Positions 1 through 5,275 of a stretch of DNA of 5,302 nt are shown piece by piece (the stretch's first letter is position 1; the number at the start of each line of letters is the position of its first letter). The DNA comes from Phycisphaerae bacterium. Lineage in GTDB: Bacteria; Planctomycetota; Phycisphaerae; UBA1845; UTPLA1. Below the pieces are notes generated by a model, which did not search any database, was not told where the DNA came from, and worked only from the letters and a program-made list of their open reading frames with translations. The stretch lies in assembly GCA_029259995.1 (NCBI GenBank), contig JAJDEC010000478.1, forward strand, positions 1 to 5,302. Direction: 5' to 3'. A program made the translations under genes and the position numbers.

Positions 1-1
1 G

Positions 2-553
2 GACATTGAGACGCCCTACGTGTTTCTGCAAAAGCAATCCTATCAAGGGATGCAGGGAGACTGGTATCCACAGATCGTCGACGCGATCGCCTGCATCCAT
101 CTCATGCGATTCCCAGTCATAGAGCCAGAGCGCCTCAAATTGGCCCATGCACACTTCAAGGAAACGATCCGCCAGAGCCGCGAAATGTGGGCCCACGCGA
201 TGAAGGAGACTGACGACGTCCTCGAGTGGTTGCCGAACCCTAAGCAGCACGCGGTCCTGACGTTGCCCATCACGGAAATCATGACGACAGAGTGGATTCG
301 GCTTCTCGATGAGACCGATGCGATACTCGACGGTCGCAAGCTGCTCCCCTTCTGGCGCGACGGCGACTCGCGCGGCGTGAATCTCAAGCGGGTCTTCATG
401 GAACCTCGCGAGTTTGACGTTGTGCTCTGGGCGCAGGGGACGGCGGCCGTCCCCTATCTGGAAAAAGGCGAAATCACGTCGCCGGATTTCTGGGTGCAGA
501 TTCAGCGTGGTTTTGATGGCCAATTGATGTGGTATGCGCTTTGGATCAATTGA
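2..553 (+). CDS. Hypothetical protein, C-terminal part (5' end outside the window)
   Basis: The frame is open from the first bases of the window and ends at TGA 551-553. Residues D-I-E-T-P-Y precede the first in-frame start-like codon (GTG at 20), so the gene very probably begins upstream and what is seen is the last ~183 residues. I do not recognise the family. The visible part is soluble-looking, with no signal peptide or membrane segment, and is rich in Trp and charged residues. An alpha-helical, Arg/Glu/Lys-rich stretch is followed by a compact C-terminal segment containing LLPFWRDGDSRGVNLKRVF and then VVLWAQGTAAVPYLEKGEI, ending in Trp-Tyr-Ala-Leu-Trp-Ile-Asn. The Arg/Gly and Trp-rich tail looks like a conserved domain end rather than random sequence. 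Codon use resembles that of the downstream genes. No Rho-independent terminator with a good T-tract follows; a hairpin at 689-713 is the nearest candidate. Coding status is fairly sure, function unknown. Confidence 0.75.
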   Translation, partial: DIETPYVFLQKQSYQGMQGDWYPQIVDAIACIHLMRFPVIEPERLKLAHAHFKETIRQSREMWAHAMKETDDVLEWLPNPKQHAVLTLPITEIMTTEWIRLLDETDAILDGRKLLPFWRDGDSRGVNLKRVFMEPREFDVVLWAQGTAAVPYLEKGEITSPDFWVQIQRGFDGQLMWYALWIN

Positions 554-688
554 GAGTCCGCAGTCTGGCTTCGGGAGTTTGGAGGATCTTCCAAGGCGTG
601 TCCTTATGGCACAAGCAGAACAGGGTTTGAATTCCCGTCTACGATCGTGCGCCCTGAGGTCGGGCTGATATCAAATCACCGCACAAGG

Positions 689-713
689 ACGACAAGACTG
701 ATTCTCTTGTCGT
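689..713. other. Perfect 9-bp hairpin, possible weak terminator of the upstream gene
   Basis: ACGACAAGA (689-697) and TCTTGTCGT (705-713) are exact reverse complements around a 7-base loop (CTGATTC). The stem is followed by only TT and then CC, so it lacks the long T-tract of a classic terminator. It could end or stabilise the transcript of the gene ending at 553, or be an operator upstream of the sigma gene. Function is not established. Confidence 0.45.
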
Positions 714-743
714 TTCCGACGAAAGTTGCCAACCACGCGCTCA

Positions 744-769
744 CATGCTTGCCTTTGAGGGCAAGCATG
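744..769. other. Perfect 10-bp hairpin upstream of the sigma operon
   Basis: CATGCTTGCC (744-753) and GGCAAGCATG (760-769) are exact reverse complements around a 6-base loop (TTTGAG). No T-tract follows, which argues against a terminator on the + strand. An interrupted palindrome of this length, 158 bases upstream of the sigma start codon, could be a binding site for a dimeric regulator or an RNA structure in a long leader. Neither is shown by the sequence alone. Confidence 0.45.
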
Positions 770-834
770 GCACCCGACAAGCTATTCTCCTGTCGCCCTT
801 GCTTGGTTGGATGAAGGCACTTCCCCAGAAATTC

Positions 835-843
835 TGCGATAAT
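835..843 (+). promoter_or_regulatory. Candidate extended -10 box for the sigma operon
   Basis: TGCGATAAT matches an extended -10 (TG, one base, then GATAAT, five of six to TATAAT). It lies about 84 bases before the sigma start codon. No good TTGACA-like -35 is seen at 16-18 bases upstream (815-820 reads AGGCAC), so this would depend on the extended element. The operon may instead use an autoregulated ECF-type promoter that I cannot identify without knowing the regulon. Confidence 0.25.
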
Positions 844-926
844 TCCCGGAATCCGCATGGGGCCCCGCCCTTTCGCGCCATTATTTCTCCGACAGGCGGC
901 AGCAAAGTCGCCGGGAGCTTCCGGAC

Positions 927-1520
927 ATGACAGTGTCGAGTATCGGATTGAATCTGACAGATGCGATTGCCTGTGAGACCGACGATCAAGACGTGCTGAG
1001 CGCGGCGTTTGATCGCTGCGCGACGGGCATCTATCGATTCGTTGCGTATCGCGTCGGCGATGTGCATCTGGCGGATGACCTGATGCAGCAGGTGTGGCTG
1101 GCGGCCATTCGATCGGACGGGCGCGTACCGCCGGCGGAGCTGGAACCCTGGCTCCGCGGCGTGGCGCGGAATCTCATTCGCGATCACTGGCGGAAGCAGG
1201 CACGCAGGCCGGATCAGTTACCGATGCCCGATGCCGATTTTGCGGCGGAGTTGTCACGCCGCCTGGTCAACGAGGAAATTCCCGATGATGTGCTGGCGCA
1301 GCGGGAGACGCGAACGCAATTGCTGTTCGCGATCACGTCGCTGGACGCCGACGCACAGGAGATCGTGATGGCCCGCTACTTCAACGACGAATCGCACACG
1401 CACCTGGCGCAGCGGTTTGGCGTGAGCGAGCGGGCAATCGAAGGCCGATTGTATCGAGCAAGGCAGGCGCTTCGGGCGAAGCTCGAGCGTCTTGATGAAG
1501 AAGGGTTGTGTGAACGATGA
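927..1520 (+). CDS. ECF-type sigma-70 family RNA polymerase sigma factor
   Basis: This 197-residue protein has the two-domain layout and size of extracytoplasmic function sigma factors, which direct RNA polymerase to a dedicated set of promoters. Sigma region 2 spans about residues 28-95: region 2.2, which contacts the core enzyme, is at 50-60 (DDLMQQVWLAA), and the -10 recognition helix is at 75-93 (core WLRGVARNLIRDHWRK). An acidic linker (about 98-127) follows. Region 4 spans about 130-186, with a helix-turn-helix for the -35 element at 156-180 (LAQRFGVSERAIEGRLYRAR). There is no extra C-terminal domain. The ATG is preceded by GGGAG at 913-917 with 9-base spacing. The stop codon overlaps the next gene's start (ATGA), so the two are co-transcribed and probably co-translated. 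The family call is firm; the exact ECF group and regulon cannot be read from the sequence. Confidence 0.93.
   Translation: MTVSSIGLNLTDAIACETDDQDVLSAAFDRCATGIYRFVAYRVGDVHLADDLMQQVWLAAIRSDGRVPPAELEPWLRGVARNLIRDHWRKQARRPDQLPMPDADFAAELSRRLVNEEIPDDVLAQRETRTQLLFAITSLDADAQEIVMARYFNDESHTHLAQRFGVSERAIEGRLYRARQALRAKLERLDEEGLCER
1501..1520 (+). promoter_or_regulatory. Translational coupling site (AAGGG and ATGA overlap)
   Basis: The last codons of the sigma gene contain a purine-rich AAGGG (1501-1505), 11 bases before the ATG at 1517. That ATG overlaps the sigma TGA as ATGA (1517-1520). This is the usual arrangement for re-initiation by the same ribosomes and for keeping a sigma factor and its regulator in a fixed ratio. 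Confidence 0.7.
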
Positions 1521-2830
1521 ACGACATCGATCGACACGATGAACACGATAAGCAATTGGATCGCAATCTTCTCGCGGCCGCGCGTCATCTGGAGCTTCCC
1601 AGTAATCCGAGTCCTCTGCAGCAGGCCCGTTGGAAGCAGTCGGCAACGCCGCCTGCCCAGGGCCGCAAGAAAGGAATCCTTGGTATGAAGCGAGAGAATT
1701 TCTGGCGAATGTTGGGCGCGGGCGGCGCGTTGGCGGCGTGTGTCACGATGATGGTCGTGCTCGGCCTGGGCGGCACGAACAAGGTTGAAGCGGCCGTGAT
1801 TTTCGACAGTCTGCGCGATGCGATCCGGCGATCGCTGTGGATCGATATCGACGACGTGTCCGCCGAAGGGATCACGGCGAATGGTCGCTTGCTCCTTGTG
1901 TTCTCCGAGAATGCGGAGGACACGACTGACACCGGTATCGCCGCAAGCTACGTCGAAGTGCGCATGAACGCGGCGGACGATCACGCCACGATGCCGGGGC
2001 TGGACCTGGAGGCCTCTTTTGCCATCGCACCTGACAATCAATGGGGTTACGTGAAGACGCATCACATTCCGCAGCCGTTGTTCACGGAGACACCGATGCT
2101 CGGCCTGTTTGCCCCCGCGCTGAACAGCGGCATCCTGATCGATCTGGACGCGATTGATTCGACGAATGCCGGAAATGTCGTTTTGGGAAATCACGGCGGG
2201 TCCCCCGTCGCCAAGTTCAGCTTTTCGACGGGGTCGAGTTCGGCGTCGAGTGCGCCGGCCGACGATGACGAGCAGACGGAAACGATGCTTGAGTTCTCCG
2301 TCAGCACGAGCGAGGCGTTGGACAACGCAAACACGTCTGAAGATTCGACAGTCGATCACGTCAACGAGCATCTGCATGGGATGATGTTCGGATCGGACTT
2401 TCAGACGTCGGCCGACTCGCCGGAAGCGGCTGCCGCGATGGAATCGCACATGCGGATGGTCCGGGACTTTCTGACGGGCCGGTTCACGGCGGAGCAGATG
2501 AACGAGTTCATCAACATGATCGAGTCGTCGGCGAGCGAAACGACAGTGACGCAGAATCCCGATGGATCGTTTCTGCTCACTGCGTCGGGATTCGATTTCG
2601 GCGAACATGCCAGCGCGGACAACGACATCGTCATGGAAGTGACGTACTGGGACAACTCAGGCATCGACAATGTTCGACTCCTGAACTTCGGAGAAGGATT
2701 GGGCACGCTGCGGATGACGTTCTCCGATGACGACGTCACGGCGGACGTGTTTGATCGAACGCGATATGCTTCACGCGACGGCACGCGAACAGTTAACCAG
2801 TTGAGCGATCTGTTCGGGCTGGCTCACTGA
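1517..2830 (+). CDS. Single-pass membrane protein, putative anti-sigma partner of the ECF factor
   Basis: This is a 437-residue protein. It has a hydrophilic N-terminal tail of about 64 residues, one hydrophobic segment at about 66-86 (LGAGGALAACVTMMVVLGLG), and a large acidic outer domain (about 90-437). The positive residues just before the membrane segment (RKK at 50-52, KRE at 58-60) suggest an N-in, C-out topology. Directly after the membrane come VEAAVIFDSLRDAIRRSLWI (90-109) and a beta-rich domain. A Ser/Ala/Asp-rich linker (about 237-256) follows, then a helical part containing FLTGRFTAEQMNEFINMIE (318-336) and a second beta-rich end. Position after the sigma gene, coupled translation and topology fit an anti-sigma factor or membrane sensor. 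The short N-terminus has no Cys at all, so the zinc-binding HXXXCXXC motif of ZAS-type anti-sigma factors is absent. Binding to the sigma factor is therefore inferred from context only. The sensed signal is unknown. Confidence 0.8.
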   Translation: MNDIDRHDEHDKQLDRNLLAAARHLELPSNPSPLQQARWKQSATPPAQGRKKGILGMKRENFWRMLGAGGALAACVTMMVVLGLGGTNKVEAAVIFDSLRDAIRRSLWIDIDDVSAEGITANGRLLLVFSENAEDTTDTGIAASYVEVRMNAADDHATMPGLDLEASFAIAPDNQWGYVKTHHIPQPLFTETPMLGLFAPALNSGILIDLDAIDSTNAGNVVLGNHGGSPVAKFSFSTGSSSASSAPADDDEQTETMLEFSVSTSEALDNANTSEDSTVDHVNEHLHGMMFGSDFQTSADSPEAAAAMESHMRMVRDFLTGRFTAEQMNEFINMIESSASETTVTQNPDGSFLLTASGFDFGEHASADNDIVMEVTYWDNSGIDNVRLLNFGEGLGTLRMTFSDDDVTADVFDRTRYASRDGTRTVNQLSDLFGLAH

Positions 2831-2876
2831 AGCGCTGCAATGAGATCAGTTTGTGTTGTGAATCCATGAATGAATG

Positions 2877-2908
2877 AAAGCCCCTGCGCGCGTGCGGGGG
2901 CTTTTTTT
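2877..2908 (+). terminator. Rho-independent terminator of the sigma operon
   Basis: AAAGCCCC (2877-2884) pairs with GGGGCTTT (2897-2904), and the stem continues inward with TGCG/TGCG pairs (two of them G-T) around a CGCG loop. Seven T residues (2902-2908) follow directly. It lies 46 bases after the stop codon of the membrane protein gene. On the opposite strand the tract after the stem is only CTTTCATTC, so it would be a poor terminator for the convergent gene. Confidence 0.92.
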
Positions 2909-2978
2909 GTATTGCTCTTCACAGGTTTGCGGGGCGCATTGACAGCGCCTGTCGACGCGGCGGCTGCATGTCCACCAA

Positions 2979-3026
2979 GTCCCGGCAGGGACGACGTGAG
3001 AATAGCCCAGCCTCTTAAAGGCTGGG
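2979..3026 (+). repeat. REP-like unit A (two hairpins with TGAGAATAG linker)
   Basis: A GTCCC-GGCA-GGGAC hairpin (2979-2992) is followed by a linker ending TGAGAATAG and a CCCAGCCT-CTTAA-AGGCTGGG hairpin (3006-3026). The same order, read on the opposite strand, occurs in unit B at 3128-3175, where the linker ends TGAAAATAG. From the linker TGA through AGCCCAGC the two units agree except for one G/A change. Confidence 0.8.
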
Positions 3027-3053
3027 ATTGCGACAAACGTTTTCCTGCGCATA

Positions 3054-3072
3054 GCCGCCCCGGAGGGACGGC
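3054..3072. repeat. Imperfect 8-bp hairpin in the array centre
   Basis: GCCGCCCC (3054-3061) faces GGGACGGC (3065-3072) around GGA, with one C/A mismatch in the stem. A single T in place of C at 3058 would restore a perfect GCCGTCCC/GGGACGGC stem, so it looks like a decayed copy of the GTCCC-type palindrome. Confidence 0.6.
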
Positions 3073-3086
3073 GCGAGCCACTCATT

Positions 3087-3103
3087 CCGTCCCTACAGGA
3101 CGG
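3087..3103. repeat. 6-bp GTCC-type hairpin
   Basis: CCGTCC (3087-3092) and GGACGG (3098-3103) are exact reverse complements around the loop CTACA. It belongs to the same GTCCC/GGGAC theme as 2979-2992 and 3054-3072. Confidence 0.7.
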
Positions 3104-3127
3104 GGATTGGTAATCGGCGCCGCGTGC

Positions 3128-3175
3128 CCCAGCGATAAATCGCTGGGCTATTTTCAATGGATCCCTCCGGGATCC
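3128..3175 (-). repeat. REP-like unit B (inverted relative to unit A)
   Basis: Read on the minus strand, a GGATCCC-GGA-GGGATCC hairpin (3175-3159) is followed by a linker ending TGAAAATAG and a CCCAGCGA-TTTA-TCGCTGGG hairpin (3147-3128). It has the same architecture and length (48 bases) as unit A but the opposite orientation, so A and B form an inverted pair 101 bases apart. The stems differ in sequence but keep their pairing, which points to compensatory change or to different subfamilies. Confidence 0.78.
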
Positions 3176-3194
3176 TTCGCGGCGCAAAATCCAA

Positions 3195-3240
3195 CTTCCA
3201 GAACGTGATAAGCCGTCGTCTTCCAGAATGTGATAAGCCG
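3195..3240 (+). repeat. Two 21-base direct repeats, 25-base period
   Basis: CTTCCAGAACGTGATAAGCCG (3195-3215) is repeated at 3220-3240 with a single C-to-T change at its tenth base. The copies are separated by TCGT. There are only two copies, the unit is not itself a palindrome, and the spacer is 4 bases, so this is not a CRISPR array. It sits between unit B and the nested cruciform. Confidence 0.85.
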
Positions 3241-3242
3241 AC

Positions 3243-3288
3243 CCCAGGGCTGTGTTCGCCCGCTTCGCGGGCTGCACCTAGCCCTGGG
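3243..3288. repeat. Nested palindrome (hairpin within a hairpin)
   Basis: The outer arms CCCAGGGCT (3243-3251) and AGCCCTGGG (3280-3288) are exact reverse complements. Inside, GTG can pair with CAC past a two-base bulge. The core GCCCGC (3258-3263) and GCGGGC (3267-3272) forms a second perfect stem around TTC. As RNA it would be one long, very stable hairpin. It lies just after the stop codon of the DUF2330 gene and could protect or end that transcript, although no T-tract follows. Confidence 0.8.
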
Positions 3289-3298
3289 CTAACCTGTA

Positions 3299-4969
3299 TC
3301 ACGCTTTCAGCGTGCGGACGCGATGACTGTGGGCAACGCCCCATCGCGATCGTCGGCGTCGCCATGCGAGTGCGCCAACGCCCAGCAGATTCATCGCCAG
3401 CATTGGAAGGCTGAACGTACCGCAGTTCGTGCGCTGATTGACATACGGGCTTGATCCCGTGGGCACGAGCATGGGATCGACGTTTTCCGGGATGAATCGC
3501 ATGTCGCGGAAGGACGACTGCTTGGCGTTTGCCTCGGAGACGACGGGCATGATGTCGCCCACACCGGAGTCGATGACTTCGCCGTCCCGATCCGTTCCCT
3601 GTCCCAGTGTCAGCGTCCAGTGAAGTTCGTCGAAGATGCACTCGCGATGAAGAATTGCGACGCGCTCGACGGGTTGATCCTTCAATTCCGAGTTGTAGCC
3701 GAAGCAGGGATCGAGCGTCATCTCGTCGGGCGAAAGCGTCGTGAACATGCGCGTGACGTAGGGTTCACCGTCGAGGACGCGCAGGCCGTCTTCGTAGGGA
3801 TCGATGATCTGGCTGCGAATGTCGGCGACGATCGACTCCAGCGCGAGTCGCAGTTGAACGAACGAGAAGAGTTCTGACAAACGCTGCGTGTTGCCGTAGG
3901 CAAACAATGGCTCGCCTTCGGGCAAAGGCAGACGCTCAGCGAACAGGGATGACAGTTTGGTCTGCGGAAAGATCGCCGTCCGTGCGATGCCGACAAGCCC
4001 TTGCGCCGGATCGAGCTGGCCCGCCTGTTCATCCAGCGTGGTTCGAAGCGTTTCCACTTCGGGCATCATGTCACTCAGCTCGGCCCCGGGGCCTGCGTAG
4101 TCCGTCGCGAAGCCGAGGCCCCCCGCCTCGTTCATCGCCTGTGTGACGAGCGTCTGGTAGCTGTTGTACAGGCCGAACTGCTGAAGCCAGTTGATCTTCG
4201 CATAGTTGACGACGACATGCGGAAAGTTCGTCGGTATCGCGCGGGCGGGACCCACGAGCCAGACGATGATTCCCATGTCGGGCATGGCGGCGACGGCCGT
4301 CAATCGAATCGGCACCATCGGTCGAGACGTTTTGTAGACCATCTTGAGCGGAACGAGATCGCCGACGCTCTTGTCTTTCTGAAGTTTCAGGGCGACGAAG
4401 TTCATGCCTTCCGCGACATAAGGGGCGATCAGCTCTTCGCCGCGTTCGGTCAAGTCGTAATTGTTATCGCGCAGCCACTTGGCCATGGCGCCGGGATCAT
4501 CGCTGCTGACGATCTGGACGTTGAAGGGACCCACGGGCTTCTCCTCGAGAATCGTCACAGCGCCGCCGGCACTACCGTCGGATGCGGGCGAGGCCTGCGG
4601 TACACCGCCGAATTCATCAAAGAACTGTTGCTGGCAACCTTGACCTTCGTACTGGATCCGAAAACGCGGACGCGTCAGCGAATCCATCGACGTAAATACA
4701 AGTTCGGAAGATGTCGTGACTTCGGGGATACCGGGCACGGGCACGACCCATGAGAAGTCTTCGGCATCGCCCTGGTACTGAATCCGCACGAGGGCGACGA
4801 CCTGATCGCCATCCTGCCGGAAGATGATCTGCTCGACGTTCTGGTTAACGGGAACATTGCTGCAGAAGAAACCGCCGCACGCGTCGGCGCGCTGGCCGGC
4901 CACGACAATCAGCATGGCCGCGACAACCACCGTTAGAACGCTTCGAACTGGCATTGCCTGGGAAGCCAT
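3299..4969 (-). CDS. Exported DUF2330 family protein with C-terminal anchor-like tail
   Basis: The 556-residue protein begins with a signal peptide: a hydrophobic core LTVVVAAMLIVVAG at about 12-25, then ADA before Cys31. It is followed by CGGFFC (31-36), typical of DUF2330 proteins. Further family-like blocks are FSWVVPVPGIPEV (72-84), LRDNNYDL (166-173), YVAEGMNFVALKL (184-196) and VPLKMVYKTSRPMVPIRLTA (206-225). More cysteines lie at 112, 422, 444 and 516. The C-terminus has Cys-Gly (516-517), a hydrophobic stretch (about 519-536) and RRRR (537-540), like the MYXO-CTERM/PEP-CTERM class of sorted proteins, then 16 extra residues ending inside a repeat. The biochemical role of DUF2330 is unknown; export and envelope attachment are inferred. 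The start at 4969 is preferred because AAGGGG lies 6 bases upstream. An in-frame ATG at 4975 abuts that ribosome site and is less likely. Confidence 0.9.
   Translation of the reverse strand: MASQAMPVRSVLTVVVAAMLIVVAGQRADACGGFFCSNVPVNQNVEQIIFRQDGDQVVALVRIQYQGDAEDFSWVVPVPGIPEVTTSSELVFTSMDSLTRPRFRIQYEGQGCQQQFFDEFGGVPQASPASDGSAGGAVTILEEKPVGPFNVQIVSSDDPGAMAKWLRDNNYDLTERGEELIAPYVAEGMNFVALKLQKDKSVGDLVPLKMVYKTSRPMVPIRLTAVAAMPDMGIIVWLVGPARAIPTNFPHVVVNYAKINWLQQFGLYNSYQTLVTQAMNEAGGLGFATDYAGPGAELSDMMPEVETLRTTLDEQAGQLDPAQGLVGIARTAIFPQTKLSSLFAERLPLPEGEPLFAYGNTQRLSELFSFVQLRLALESIVADIRSQIIDPYEDGLRVLDGEPYVTRMFTTLSPDEMTLDPCFGYNSELKDQPVERVAILHRECIFDELHWTLTLGQGTDRDGEVIDSGVGDIMPVVSEANAKQSSFRDMRFIPENVDPMLVPTGSSPYVNQRTNCGTFSLPMLAMNLLGVGALAWRRRRSRWGVAHSHRVRTLKA
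3300..3314. repeat. Terminal 6-bp hairpin overlapping the DUF2330 stop codon
   Basis: CACGCT (3300-3305) and AGCGTG (3309-3314) are exact reverse complements around TTC. On the minus strand this hairpin encodes the last Leu-Lys-Ala codons and two bases of the TGA stop (3299-3301) of the DUF2330 gene. It marks the edge of the repeat array. Confidence 0.7.
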
Positions 4970-4975
4970 TTTCAT

Positions 4976-4986
4976 CCCCTTTTTTT
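4976..4986 (-). promoter_or_regulatory. A-rich ribosome binding site that decides the DUF2330 start
   Basis: On the minus strand a run of seven A residues leads into GGGG (4979-4976), followed by ATGAAA and then ATG at 4969. Six bases between GGGG and the second ATG is good spacing; zero bases to the first ATG (4975) is not. The divergent gene starting at 5276 has the same AAAGGGG plus 6-base spacing. Confidence 0.65.
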
Positions 4987-5026
4987 ATTTTTGCGCGAGG
5001 TACGACCCGAGTAATCCAAGCGTCCG

Positions 5027-5055
5027 ATTATAACGGGCGACCGAGTGTCTACCAG
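5027..5055 (-). promoter_or_regulatory. Candidate sigma-70 promoter of the DUF2330 gene
   Basis: The minus strand reads TATAAT at 5032-5027, a perfect -10 box. Seventeen bases further upstream CTGGTA (5055-5050) is a poor -35, matching TTGACA at three of six positions. Transcription would start near 5020, giving a leader of about 50 bases. The -10 match is strong in an otherwise GC-rich region; the -35 match is weak. Confidence 0.45.
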
Positions 5056-5241
5056 CGAGAAATCGCGATGCCACGCCGGCGTATCTCACTGGAAGCGCGG
5101 AGAATTCGACAAATATCGGGACCTGAGATGCATCGTGTCCGCCCCGGGTCCACTCCACTAGAACACAATGCGCCCTGATTACAGGAAGGCGGGCGAATTC
5201 TAACAGTCAGTCCGATCCGTTGGTGATATCGTTCGGGCAGT

Positions 5242-5259
5242 GACGCCGATCTTGGCGTC
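5242..5259 (+). other. Hairpin directly before the ribosome site of the 5276 gene
   Basis: GACGCC (5242-5247) and GGCGTC (5254-5259) are exact reverse complements around GATCTT. The stem ends three bases before the AAAGGGG ribosome site (5263-5269). A leader hairpin at this position could influence ribosome access, but there is no direct sign of regulation. Confidence 0.35.
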
Positions 5260-5275
5260 TGGAAAGGGGTTTGCG

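Larger units (their letters stand above)
554..926. other. Intergenic region upstream of the sigma operon
   Basis: There is no convincing gene in these 373 bases. The region holds two perfect hairpins (689-713 and 744-769), an 8-bp GGGGCCCC palindrome (859-866) and an extended -10-like box (835-843). A 61-codon open frame (745-930) ends with an ATGA overlap on the sigma start, but its product shows no recognisable motif and its start lies inside a hairpin, so I do not call it. The length leaves room for the sigma operon promoter and its control sites. Confidence 0.6.
2979..3314. repeat. Mosaic array of REP-like palindromes between convergent genes
   Basis: About 336 bases hold seven separate hairpin units and one direct-repeat pair, with little other sequence. 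In order they are: GTCCC/GGGAC (2979-2992), CCCAGCCT/AGGCTGGG (3006-3026), an imperfect GCCG..CGGC hairpin (3054-3072), CCGTCC/GGACGG (3087-3103), CCCAGCGA/TCGCTGGG (3128-3147), GGATCCC/GGGATCC (3159-3175), the direct repeats (3195-3240), a nested cruciform (3243-3288) and CACGCT/AGCGTG (3300-3314). The stems reuse two themes, GTCCC..GGGAC and CCCAGC..GCTGGG. This resembles REP/BIME clusters, non-autonomous palindromic elements that in other bacteria are moved by RAYT (TnpA-REP) Y1 transposases. No transposase gene is in this window. Open frames crossing the array (for example 2846-3277 on the minus strand) read through hairpins and are not genes. The repeat nature is seen directly; mobility is inferred. 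Confidence 0.85.
4970..5275. other. Divergent intergenic region
   Basis: About 306 bases separate the DUF2330 start (minus) from the gene start at 5276 (plus). The region holds the DUF2330 ribosome site and TATAAT box, a small GCGA-GAAA-TCGC hairpin (5055-5066), a hairpin in the leader of the + gene (5242-5259) and its ribosome site (5263-5269). I see no reliable promoter for the + gene and no further gene; an open frame at 4954-5178 is not supported by any start signal or recognisable protein. Confidence 0.55.

Noticed and set aside
745..930. 61-codon + strand open frame ending in an ATGA overlap with the sigma gene
   Set aside because: Its start lies inside a perfect hairpin, it has no clear ribosome site and its product shows no recognisable motif. 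The overlap with ATG 927 is easily a coincidence. I would revisit it only if conserved in relatives.
1376..2608. Long (410-codon) minus-strand open frame
   Set aside because: It lies antisense to the sigma and membrane-protein genes; its Arg/His-rich product is the usual shadow of a GC-rich coding strand.
2870..3208. 112-codon + strand open frame over the terminator and array
   Set aside because: It begins at the terminator stem and its sequence is a translation of repeats; no ribosome site or protein motif.
3195..3240. Possible CRISPR array
   Set aside because: Only two copies with a 4-base spacer; no spacer-sized gaps and no cas genes nearby.
2846..3277. 143-codon minus-strand open frame across the palindrome array
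   Set aside because: It reads through hairpins and the direct repeats, starts inside the nested cruciform and overlaps the terminator. Such frames are typical false calls over REP-like repeats.
4001..4753. 250-codon + strand open frame
   Set aside because: Antisense shadow of the DUF2330 gene, with His/Arg-rich composition and no start signal.
4967..4975. Lipoprotein signal (lipobox) at the Cys following ADA in the DUF2330 protein
   Set aside because: Residues before the Cys are A-D-A; Asp at -2 and no Leu at -3 do not fit a lipobox. A signal peptidase I site is more likely, and the Cys belongs to the family CGGFFC block.
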